A stretch of 30,148 nucleotides of DNA, taken from Pelomyxa schiedti. Lineage: Eukaryota; Evosea; Pelobiontida; Pelomyxidae. The position numbers and the translations under genes are program-made. Shown piece by piece: positions 21,793 through 30,148 of the stretch. The notes under the pieces are model-generated. The model was not told where the DNA came from and did no database searches. It worked only from the letters and a program-made list of their open reading frames with translations. Every line of letters starts with the position of its first letter. Positions within the stretch are counted from its first letter, which is position 1. The DNA lies in contig JAHLWZ010000967.1 in assembly GCA_020536535.1 (NCBI GenBank), positions 1 through 30,148 on the forward strand. The letters are read 5' to 3'.

Positions 21793-21795
21793 ATG
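21643..21795 (+). CDS. Small 50-codon ORF ending at the next gene's start codon (possible uORF)
   Basis: The ATG at 21643 opens a 50-aa frame beginning 'MRISEARLGCPFNDH' with two Cys-x2-Cys-spaced residues ('EGCDGCQ'). Its TGA shares the ATGA tetranucleotide with the ATG of the DUF229 gene at 21793. It matches no family I know. It may be an upstream ORF controlling translation by termination-reinitiation, a small protein of its own, or chance. Length and overlap are direct observations; function is a guess. Confidence 0.35.
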
Positions 21796-24421
21796 AGGCC
21801 CAAGCGCGAAAAATGGGACACGTACGACGACGAAACGGCAGGGGAAGAACCCTCAAAAGATAAAGAGGAAAGACAAGTAAAGATTGTGTATGGGGACAGT
21901 AGGTGGGCTTACGCCTTGTTGGCTGTTTTGCCTGTTTTCGGGCAGACACTGTACAGTGCGTAGTGGTTTCTTGCATTCCAAAGAAAGTTTTTTTTTTTCT
22001 AATTTTTCTTAGTTTTTTCACTTCGTGGAGGAAGCCCCGATGACGATCCGGTGTGCGTTCTTTTTGCACCCTGTCACTGAAATTTCCTTAGTCTTTTTTA
22101 GGAAGACTGGGTCCAAAGCAATTTGCCTCAGCTGTTTCTATTCGTGGTTCTGTCATCTCTCACCTTTGTGTTTGGCATGATGGGTTCCCTGTTCATTTCC
22201 TCGAAAAAAGTCTCTGCACTTCTCGTGCTTTGGTATTTGTTCTGCCTGGGAACAATAATGGGGTTGTCCAATCACGAGTCAACTATCCAGGTCAGTGCAC
22301 AGGGGAAGAAAGCTTAATCTAACTCTTGAAGAGCCACGGAGCCTATAATGCAGTTGCGTTTTTATGTTTAGCTATTCCTGAGGGTGCAACAGCTATACTT
22401 GTCCGTTTACTCATAACTCATGAGCTCAAATTCCGGTAGGGTTGCTATAGAAAGACTCTACTAAACACTTTTAGATGCCCAAAAACATCGTTTGTCGCGC
22501 TTTGCCTTGTATTCATATTGTCTGTAATTATTACCTCACATAGCCGTGATGACTGGGATAGGGGGTTATTTGATGCTTCACTTCAACGAAAGCATGTAAT
22601 TTCTTCTTTGTTTATTTCTATTCCCAAAAAACCTCAAGATAGGCGTGCTCAATACATACACCAGTAGTTTCTTGGTAATTAACACACTTCCTTCTTTGTT
22701 TCCTGATTTTTATTTTAGGGATAGAATTTGGGAGGTTTGTTATTGTGTATCTGGCAACTTGGCAGGAATTAAATCAAACAAAGGACAGTGTGGTGAAGGC
22801 ATACTCAATGTGGTCATGGAGATCGTGCGAAGAGCAACCAATCATTGCCACATTAAATTATAGTTCTCAGCTTTTAACCATTCATTGTCCAACCGACTTT
22901 CATGGAGATGCAAAATACTCACTACTCCCTGTGGTTGAAGGGCAACTGGGATCACGTATGATCTCTTGGGCAACCCCAAAGATTGTGTGGCAAACACACT
23001 ATGGTGGCGTGATCAACATGAGAAAATATGATAGCATTGTGGTGCAATGTGGGTCATACAGAAACTTAGTATTGAACGTTCCACGCAATAAAAAGGCTGT
23101 AGCAAGAGTGCAAAGCCATAACTCATCTGCTCAGAGAGATTTTTATGCACAACTGGAAGAAAACCAGAAGACTGCGCACACCACATACCAAGTAAAGCAC
23201 AATGCGCCCAAGCCTCCCAGTCGACACCCTGTCCTTTCTTCCCAGTATGTACCGCGCTCAACCAAGCTTAAAGTGCCGAACATATTGGTTATATATTTGG
23301 ATTCCATTTCCAGAAACTCGTTGATCCGAAAATTCCCCCATACAATGAGATTTTTCGAGCAAGTGAGAAACAATGCCACAAATAACCTTGGGGGCCCATC
23401 TGTTGCAGATGCGTTCCAATTCCTGAGATACCACAGTATTGGACGCACAACGCGCCACAACGCTAGAGCAATGTTCACTGGGGATCCCTATGAATCGCAA
23501 TTAATGACAATCTGGGAAATTCTTCAAGATGATTACGTCACTGGAATCATAGATAACACCTGTGCTGAATGGAGTGCAAAGTGTGTTTCACAAATTTATT
23601 CTGCTGCCTCTCCCCATGAAGTAGGTACCTCGAGGGAAGATCTGCTATCGCTGATCACAGGCTCAGTGCAATCTGGTGCTTACCTGAATATGCTGGATTG
23701 CGGGGGGAGTCGTTTGACTTGTTCACTGGACCTTGGAGCTTGCAGAGGCGATGCCTGGTTGGAGAGCAAGTACATAATAGAGTTTTTGAGTATATCAACC
23801 TGTTCAGAAAGACTTACGTTGATGTTCCATCCTTTTTGCTTGTCAAGGTGCTCTCTTAAATCTCACTTCACATTACTAACATGGCACCAGTTCACGGAGG
23901 GACATGAACCAAGTGGATCTGTGATTGGTATGATTGACAAACCGCTGAGTCAACTTCTACAAACTGTGGACCTTAACTCGACTGCTGTCATACTTTTATC
24001 TGATCATGGCCTCCACATGGGAATTCTCTGGAGTCTTGGGCTTTCCTCCTCAATTCTTGAGAACAAGTTACCAGGATGGTTCATGCTACTGCCCAAATGG
24101 TGGACGGAAGGACGAAATTCGGCAGATGGCATATTCCTACAGTACGAAAATAGTCTTATTGTGAGTACAAGTTTCACTTCTTTTACAGGGAAAATGAACA
24201 GGCACTAGTTACTCCCTTCAGTATTCTATTCTTCTCCAAACTGAGTGTGGCATTTTAAATTAACAACCACGACAGACATTTTTGGAACGCTCCTTGATTT
24301 GGCCGGCCGAGACCCACCACCGCGTTGCTCGTCCTATTGCCAGAGTGCCATCAGTTACGACTTGCCTGACCGCAACTGTCCCGGTGCAGGGATACCAGAT
24401 AAATTTTGCGGCTGCTCATAA
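21793..24421 (+). CDS. Membrane-anchored DUF229 (PF02995) sulfatase-like protein
   Basis: Ten-exon model: 21793-21955, 22106-22294, 22372-22435, 22475-22595, 22639-22663, 22719-23584, 23635-23847, 23891-24141, 24189-24220, 24276-24421; 2070 nt, 689 aa. The first ~150 aa hold three hydrophobic segments, including 'YALLAVLPVFGQTLY', 'LFLFVVLSSLTFVFGMMGS' and 'VALCLVFILSVIIT', so the protein is membrane-bound. The DUF229 alkaline-phosphatase-like domain follows: 'PNILVIYLDSISRNSLIRKF' with the metal/nucleophile-site Asp and Ser, 'FHSIGR'-like 'YHSIGRTTRHNARAMFTG', 'CAEWSAKC', 'ESFDLFTGPWSLQRRCLVG', 'FLLVKFTEGHEPSGS', and 'ILLSDHGLHMG' with the metal-binding Asp-His. It ends in a Cys-rich tail. 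The activity of the family is not established. One 25-nt exon (22639-22663) and two internal introns (from 23585 and 23848) are needed to keep the frame. Confidence 0.8.
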
Positions 24422-24542
24422 ACTCCGAAAAATGAAGGGGCACAATAAGTAAAAGTAGCCATTTAGCCAAATTTTCGAAACGAAATCATTTTTTCGAAAA
24501 AAAAAAAACCCAAAGTGATAGGTGATAGTGCCCCTCGAGTCC

Positions 24543-26296
24543 ATGCAACAACAAGAAGCCCTGGGAACGCCACCAGTGTTCGTAAGTGGGGAAGAAAACA
24601 TACGAGAGGCGGTGGAGAATTTTCCGCAGCCGCCTGCTTTCACTCCAGCTAGAATCCGCCTCAACTTGGTGACTGGGGATGTGCGTGAGTATGCACTAAG
24701 GGAAGGCTTACATTACGAGGAGCACCTCGTGGTAACGGCTGACGGGCACGTGCTGGTTGTTCACAGGGTTTCGAAGCAACCAGTGGAGAAGAGGGGCTGC
24801 GAGATACCAGTGCTATGTGTTCATGGACTACTGCAGAGAGCCGGTGAGAAGCTCTTTCTTTACTAGTTAAAAATAAGTTACTTGTACTTTAGCATTTATG
24901 GTATTATCAGAGCAGCTAACTTACTTGAAAAGGTGTCTTTATTGCCGGCGGGAAAAGGAGCCTTGCGGTCTATCTGGCTGGAAAAGGATTTGATGTGTGG
25001 ATGGCAAATAGCAGAGGCGTTTTTCCTTATCATGTGAATCTAAGGTGAAACCATGCAACCTTCTTTCTGTATTAATCTCCCAAAGCCCTGATCAGAGAAA
25101 ATATTGGGATTGGGGACTTGATGAGCTTGGACACTTTGATATCCCAGCTGTCATTTCGTATATCAAGAGTGCTACAAATAAGAAGATAGTCTACATTGGG
25201 CACTCCCAGGGTAAGAAACTTAACTTGAATATGTCCTCATGACGAGATTAGGTGCTGGACAAGCATTCATAGCCTTAGAAGATTTTCCTCATCTCAATAG
25301 TGATATTGCACTTCTTGTTGGTCTCGCTCCTGCTTTTTTCGTTCACCAGCCCCCACCGCCTCATGGATGGTTCATACGAGACGTGTTGATGAAGATGTCA
25401 GAGAAGAACCTTCATAAATTCTTTGGAGAGAAAGGGTTCTTGCGCCCAATGCTTCAAGTATGAATTCCTATATGATTGAGTAATACGCACTAAATTTATT
25501 GAAAATCCTTAAAATGAAAGGAGGGAATCATAACCTACTACATTAGGTTCAAAAGCACACTCCTTCCAAGATGTTTAGTTTCCTTGGGTATCGAGCTTTC
25601 AGGTACCTCTTTGGGTGGGATGATTCTATCTGGGAGCCAGGTTGCCGGGACTCATACTTCCAATTCACTCCAGCCCAAACGTCCACGAAGCTCGTGGCAC
25701 ACTGGATGCACAACATGAAGATAGGGAGAATTGTACGCCACAGGTCAGGCCTTGTTCCCCTCTCGGATCCTTCAGCCCACGTACCGCTTCTATCAGTCTC
25801 ATCCCCATTGCCATCATCATCATCAAAAATAGTAACACCATGGGCCCCACGTGAATCCCATGCAGAATTGCAACCTCATCACAAGTTAGGCCGTACCAAT
25901 AAATCCACATCCAAGGTCAAATGTCTCAATGGTGAGGATCATGACGACCGAAATGAAAATGAGAACCACGGCAGAGAAGAACATGAACCCAAACATGAAG
26001 CTGTGCATGCAGCCGAATACGAGGGCGAAGAAGGCGAGCTCATTGTGGGACTGGAGAAAGTTGACTGCCCAGTTGCAATATTCCACGCCATGGGAGACAC
26101 GGTGGCCAACGGGGACAGGCTCGCCAGCGAGTTGATGGTAAACAGGAGGAACAAAGCGAGTGGGGGAGCCGCTGGCGCGGTTGTGCATTATGGGTCCTTG
26201 CCGGGGTACGGCCACATGGACGTTCTGTGGGCCCACGACGCCACCACTGTAGTTTTCGAACCAATTGTGGGACTCATAAGGAGGTTCTACAACTAG
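24543..26296 (+). CDS. Acid-lipase-type alpha/beta hydrolase (AB-hydrolase-associated lipase family)
   Basis: Five-exon model: 24543-24843, 24933-25044, 25086-25210, 25252-25457, 25547-26296; 1494 nt, 497 aa. Motifs of the gastric/lysosomal lipase and steryl-ester hydrolase family appear in order: 'EGLHYEEHLVVTADGHVLVV', 'PVLCVHGLLQRAG', 'GFDVWMANSRGVFPYHVN', 'YWDWGLDELGHFDIPAVISY', the nucleophile motif 'IGHSQGAGQA' (Ser), 'TKLVAHWMHNMKIG', catalytic Asp in 'IFHAMGDTVANGDRL', and His in 'GYGHMDVLWAHDA'. These enzymes cleave triacylglycerol or sterol esters. No signal peptide is seen at the ATG used, so a cytosolic or lipid-droplet site is more likely than secretion. A low-complexity His/Glu/Asn-rich insertion of about 80 aa lies before the catalytic Asp. 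The longer in-frame start at 24522 is a GTG and was not used. Confidence 0.85.
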
Positions 26297-26530
26297 GGCA
26301 ACATCACAATCAGAGAAAAAAACAAAAGAAAAATCCCTACGTTTCCAGTCAAAATGTCAAGTTTTTTCCAGACAAAAGGAACAACGACAAACTTTTTTGA
26401 CGGTTTTTGACCCCTGGTGACCTGTCATGGTGTCAGCACGGCAAAACACAACGACAGATAAATTAACGTCGACCACACACAACCGGGGTGGCAAATAAAG
26501 AAAAGAATACACAAGACACTGTTGTAAACA
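26297..26530. other. Intergenic spacer before the transporter gene
   Basis: 234 bp between same-strand genes, A-rich just after the lipase stop. I see no RNA gene or repeat. It should carry the lipase 3' end and the promoter of the downstream gene. Confidence 0.4.
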
Positions 26531-28079
26531 ATGAAAGAGGGTAGTGAGTGTAAGGAATTGAGTGCCAGATGGGCAACTCTTGCAATGTACAGCGCTGCGA
26601 GCTTTACATCAGCTGCACTGCAGAATACTTATGTGGCTATAATGTATGCCTCGGCTGATTACTACCAGACAACTCCTTTTGTTATCACTCTCACAATGCT
26701 GGTAAGCTGAATTGTTTTGCTTTGCTTTGCTTGCACCTTTATTTACTTCTCACAATCAGGTGGCCTTTATCGCATATGCTGTATTTACTGGGATAGGAGG
26801 GTTCATATGCGAAAGGACAAGCCTGAGGGTATCAGTTTTGATTGGAAGTATTGGAGTAGCCATTGCTTCATTGCTTCGATTCATAGCGGCATTTTCACCC
26901 TCCCTTCTGTGGTTAGTGATGGTGGGACAAAGTGTGCTTGGGGCCGCAATGCCCTTGGTTACTTTCAGCACTCTGACGCAGATGACATCACAGTGGTTCC
27001 CGCCAACCCAGAGGTCTGTTGCCGATGCAATCGCATTTTTGTCAAACGTGCTTGGCTCTGGAGTTGTTTACTTGATTGCGCCGGCTGTTGTCACAGAATC
27101 TGACCGGACGTCAATGGTGATTCTGATGGTTGGAGAGGCTATATTTTCTTGTATTGTGGCTTTGATTGTTCTCCTTTTCTTCCGGAGTAAACCTGAAAGA
27201 GCCCCCTCACTATCCCAAGCAATGAAGTACAAACTCGTAGCTTCTCCAGTTACTGAGCCACTATTACCTTCAGTAAGTGAGACAGACCCCGGACTGCAAA
27301 AGAACGACGACTATCCCATCAACAAGAATGCGAGCACCAACGGAGCACCATCGCGATCACTTTCAGCTTCAATCAAGGAATACCTCCACAACATCCTCGC
27401 GTGCCTCAAAGAAGTTCACTTCCTGATCGTTCTCGTCGGCTACTCCTTCGGATTCGGCCTGCTCGCGGCCCTAGCCACAGTAATAGACGAGATAATGACG
27501 CCGCTGGGATACGACGCGGACGAGTGCGGGTACGCCGGGCTGATAATCATGTTCGGCGGGTTCATGGGCTCGCTGGCCTCCGGGGCCGCGCTGGACGCGA
27601 CCCACCGCCCCGTGCTCCTGCTGCGCCTCCTGATGCTGGCCATCGTCCCCTCGGTCGTGTACGTGACCGTCTCGCTGACCTACGGGGCCGAGGGGGGCAG
27701 CGGGGGGCTGGGCCTGGGCAACATCCTGGCGTCGCTGGGGATCCACTCGCTGTGCGTCTTCGCGCTGGTGCCGGTGGTGCTCGAGTCCGCGGTGGAGGTC
27801 ACCTACCCGGTGCCCGAGACCACCTCGGGCAGCGTGATCAACATCGGGGGCTCCGGCATGGCCGCGGTGCTGGTCGTGGCCATGGGGGCGCTGCGGGACC
27901 CGCAGGAGCCCCACCTCATGTCCAACGGGGTGTATCTGTGGGCCGGGTGCTGGGTTCTCTGCGCAGTGGTGACTTGGTTTTTCAACGGGGAGCTCAAGAG
28001 GCTGGCAGTGGAGAGGGGCGCCACGTCGACGATTGGCGCCACGCAACCGGCAGTGGTTCCGGCTGAAAGGGTCGTTTGA
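26531..28079 (+). CDS. SLC49/FLVCR-like major facilitator transporter
   Basis: Two exons, 26531-26701 and 26760-28079; 1491 nt, 496 aa. The short cytosolic N-terminus ('MKEGSECKELSARWATLAMY') leads into about 12 hydrophobic segments with a central loop of about 60 aa after the sixth, as in major facilitator proteins. The stretch 'LTQMTSQWFPPTQRSVADAI' followed by 'AFLSNVLGSGVVYLIAP' matches the region conserved in FLVCR1/2 and SLC49A4 (DIRC2), so I place it in or near SLC49. Known members move choline, ethanolamine, haem or pyridoxine; the cargo here is unknown. Oddity: the second half (from about 27400) is strongly GC-rich, unlike the first half of the same exon, and all frames on both strands become open there. 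It converges on the RING gene with 87 bp between stops. Confidence 0.8.
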
Positions 28080-28166
28080 TGTGTGTGTTGAGAAGAGAAC
28101 GAAAAAAAACAATTTTGAAAGTTCCTCGAACTTGGTTTCGGCAGGCGACGCCTTTTCGTGTGTTTG

Positions 28167-29100
28167 TCAGCGGTTGCATTGGGGGCAGCTCATAGTGTAG
28201 CTCAGACAATTGAAGCACAGACACCTGTGCCCACAGAGCACAAATGTCACGGATGCCGGGTACTTGTGGCACCTCCTGTGGTTGTGTGTCAAGTGAGATT
28301 TCCTTACATGGAGTGGAATTTGGTTCACTTACAGACAGGTGGCACTCGTGGCCGTTGTGCAGGCAGTGTGGGGTTGGGCTGGTGCCTCTTTGGGGGGTGT
28401 CATTTCTGTTGGTTTGGAAGCTCGTGCCGTTTCGGTGGACGTCGTCGAAGTTGTTCCAGGAACATTTCCCTGCCGACACTGTATTTCCTGTGATTTAGTA
28501 AACGTCTTCCAAGTACTGGAATACTTGTGGTTGCTGATGCATCGGTGGTGGCATTGCCACACCAAGTTTCGGCAAATTGGAACTCAAGAAGGCTTCTTGT
28601 GATTGCATTATGTTCAGTGCCTGCAATGAATGAGGTGGAACCGCCGGTGCTTGTGCCAGCACTTGTTGTGGTGTTGTAATAGGCGGTGATTGAGGTAATT
28701 GTGAGAGGACTGGCAATGGGATTTGAGGATGTTGCTGTGCCGGCAGATGGTGCTTCTGTGGAATTTGCGATTGCACTTGCGTCATTTGTGAAAGTGGTGT
28801 CTGTGGTACCAGTGGTCTTTGGTTTGACGAAGCAATTGGAGGTGGAAGTGGAATTAGTTGCATTGGTGGCGCTGAGGTGAGTGCCGTTCGTGGTTGCCTC
28901 AGTGGTTGCATCAGGGGGCGCAGAAATTGTGCTTCAGGTTGCTGCATAAGCCCCCCAAAAAATACGTCCAAGGCATTGGCTGTTTCGGCTGGCATTTGGA
29001 ACCTGGAGCCCTGAGGAGCCTGACAGTGCTGTTGCTGTTGCTGCTGTTGTTGTTGTGCACTGTTCTCTGGTTGCTTACTCGGCTGCTTGTTGTGGTGCAT
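28167..29100 (-). CDS. Gln/Pro-rich protein with C-terminal RING finger (C3HC4)
   Basis: Three-exon model (minus): 29100-28525, 28487-28333, 28275-28167; 840 nt, 279 aa. The first ~190 aa are low complexity: a poly-Gln run, then Pro/Gln/Leu-rich sequence. The last 35 residues form a compact RING: a first 'CLRC' pair, then 'FVLCGHRCLCFNC' and final 'CPQC'. Proteins with such a terminal RING are usually E3 ubiquitin ligases. The intron at 28524-28488 is only 37 nt and contains TACTAA before its acceptor. An acceptor-like TTTTTCAG lies just upstream of the ATG on the minus strand (near 29115), so there may be another 5' exon in 29120-29300 that I could not connect in frame. The start is therefore provisional. 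Confidence 0.7.
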
Positions 29101-29428
29101 CGTCTCGAGCCAACTGAAAAATTACTAAATTTTTCAATTTGCAACTGTGACTAACACCTCTGACCACTTGTCCACCAAGCGTGGGTGAAATTTGCCTTGC
29201 ACTGTTGGCATTGCCACCTTGACAGTTGAAAAATGGCTCGTTCGAATTGTGTTTCAACACACACCATACCCCAACAAAGTCCCGTACCAAACTCAAAACA
29301 AAGTCCAGGCAACAAAAGCTATTACTTCAATTTTTCAACGGTAGTGGTGGTAATGTGAAGATCACCACATAAGAAATCGAGTCCTCATGCAGAGCTACAT
29401 CAACGAAAAGCAATACGGGCACCACAGC
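29101..29428. other. 5' flank of the RING gene
   Basis: Probably the leader and possibly a non-coding or short coding 5' exon of the RING gene (open minus-strand frame near 29296-29160 without an ATG). No other feature is recognised. Confidence 0.35.
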
Positions 29429-29549
29429 TAAAAGGGGTCAGAAAAAAAACGGAATCAAAGGCAAACAGGATACAGGATATGTGAAGTCATCTTTCTAATA
29501 CTGAGTGTAGCCACATAGGCGCAGGCAAGTACAACTCTTGTAGTAAAAC
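29429..29549. repeat. First copy of a 121-bp exact direct repeat
   Basis: Identical to 30028-30148 over all 121 bases, offset 599 bp. The second copy is cut by the window end, so the true repeat may be longer. It runs into the open frame described at 29488-29709. Confidence 0.9.
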
Positions 29550-29709
29550 TCTTCCAGAAATTGAAAGTTCATTGACATCGGAAATGGTAAGTTTGAAGGA
29601 CGAAATTGAGAAATACTGTGTGAGAACTGGAACTCCAAAACCAAATGGGTTAAGAGGTAGTAATATCTGCTGGGCTTTGTTAGCTAACAAGTCTCAAATC
29701 GTGGAATAA
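29488..29709 (+). other. Open frame of unknown nature inside the repeat region
   Basis: About 74 codons free of stops end in TAA at 29707-29709. The protein is not low complexity ('MVSLKDEIEKYCVRTGTPKP' followed by 'NGLRGSNICWALLANKSQ') and there is no ATG at its start. A splice acceptor-like TAATACTGAGTGTAG lies just inside it. It could be an exon of a multi-copy gene or mobile element, since its first part is duplicated at the window end. I do not recognise a family. Confidence 0.3.
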
Positions 29710-29989
29710 ATACCTTGGAGAAATTCCGCCTTGGTATAAATAAACAAACAGTGAGTGTATGCGAGATAGTGGGAGTAAAAGAGTTAGAGTTAGAGGGGTT
29801 TAAGAGTAAGGCGCCAAATGGTATTCATATCCATATCCCCATATCCATCTCCCATGAGTATAGGCATATATTTCCAAAGGGGTCCTCTCCTACCTGCTTG
29901 CAAGGGGAGTGGTGCCATTGTATTAATTCAAAACTATATATTTATTGGGGTGTCGGGGAGTGGTTGGGTGGGCTGAAAATGCCAAGAAA

Positions 29990-30040
29990 AAGGGGCTAAA
30001 AGGGGTTAAAGGGGGGTTAAAGGGGGTTAAAAGGGGTCAG
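29990..30040. repeat. G-rich degenerate tandem repeat, unit GGGGTTAAA
   Basis: Four to five units of the form A(2-4)G(4-6)TTAA stand in a row directly before the second copy of the 121-bp repeat, and a related TAAAAGGGGTCAG begins both copies. Several G4 or longer runs make G-quadruplex formation possible. It resembles no standard telomere repeat that I know. Confidence 0.75.
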
Positions 30041-30148
30041 AAAAAAAACGGAATCAAAGGCAAACAGGATACAGGATATGTGAAGTCATCTTTCTAATAC
30101 TGAGTGTAGCCACATAGGCGCAGGCAAGTACAACTCTTGTAGTAAAAC
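30028..30148. repeat. Second copy of the 121-bp direct repeat, truncated by the window end
   Basis: Exact copy of 29429-29549 ending at the last base. An exact repeat that stops at the sequence end is typical of a shared k-mer at a contig edge in graph assemblies, so it may reflect an unresolved tandem array with a unit of about 599 bp. Confidence 0.9.

Noticed and set aside
22645..22863. 72-aa frame overlapping the start of the DUF229 exon 6
   Set aside because: Using the donor at 22664 instead of 22675 leads into the conserved frame, so this reading is a shadow.
23585..23690. Apparent frameshift in the DUF229 gene between 'CAEWSAKC' and 'ESFDLF'
   Set aside because: A 50-nt GT-AG intron at 23585-23634 restores the frame and gives a domain that reads as expected, so no break is needed.
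27401..28112. Long overlapping frames on both strands over the end of the transporter gene
   Set aside because: High GC removes stop codons by chance. Only the frame with membrane segments continues the transporter.
28488..28503. A possible 16-nt intron in the RING gene
   Set aside because: An alternative donor 21 bases upstream gives a 37-nt intron with the same acceptor and frame, closer to other introns here.
29715..29999. 94-aa plus-strand frame before the G-rich array
   Set aside because: No recognisable domain, runs into simple-sequence DNA, and lacks splice or start support. Left as non-coding.

Overview
The window is nuclear DNA of a compact, intron-rich, unicellular eukaryote. Nearly every protein gene is cut by short GT-AG introns, mostly 37-70 nt, many with a CTAAY/TACTAA-like branch site just before the acceptor. 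Gene spacing is often under 250 bp. The gene set is eukaryotic: CDC16/APC6, a phosphatidylinositol phosphate kinase, a sacsin-type chaperone, an OCA2-like permease, an acid-lipase-type hydrolase and a DUF229 sulfatase-like protein. I cannot name the lineage. A tRNA-like locus whose 3' half lies before its 5' half is the most informative clue, because permuted tRNA genes have been described in Cyanidioschyzon, prasinophyte green algae and chlorarachniophyte nucleomorphs. That does not prove kinship. The exon models below are my own; in each gene with a full model the exon lengths sum to an exact multiple of three with no internal stop.

Layout: 1-569 holds a 58-bp inverted repeat, one arm of which lies at the window edge. 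Then come a DUF4139/MuiA-like protein (561-3251, +), a Sel1-repeat protein (3320-4925, +) and CDC16 (5107-7510, +). An OCA2-like permease runs the other way (10230-7609, -) and is divergent from a PIP-kinase gene (10515-13913, +). A permuted class II tRNA-like locus follows (about 14051-14191, +), then a secreted esterase (14363-16032, +). The esterase meets a sacsin-BTB gene (21619-16029, -) tail to tail, and the two share a CTAG stop palindrome. Divergent from sacsin-BTB is a membrane DUF229 protein (21793-24421, +), followed by an acid-lipase-type hydrolase (24543-26296, +) and an SLC49/MFS-like transporter (26531-28079, +). A Q-rich RING protein lies at 29100-28167 (-). The right edge (29429-30148) is repetitive and holds a 121-bp exact direct repeat that ends at the last base.

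Functionally this is a mixed housekeeping segment, not an operon-like system. It covers cell-cycle ubiquitination (CDC16; perhaps also the BTB and RING proteins), chaperoning, phosphoinositide signalling, two hydrolases and two transporters. Base composition is uneven: blocks of markedly high GC sit at the ends of four genes (about 570-960, 7600-8190, 10510-10910 and 27400-28070). The two observations most worth following are the permuted tRNA locus and the fusion of a sacsin/HSP90-like module to a BTB domain.
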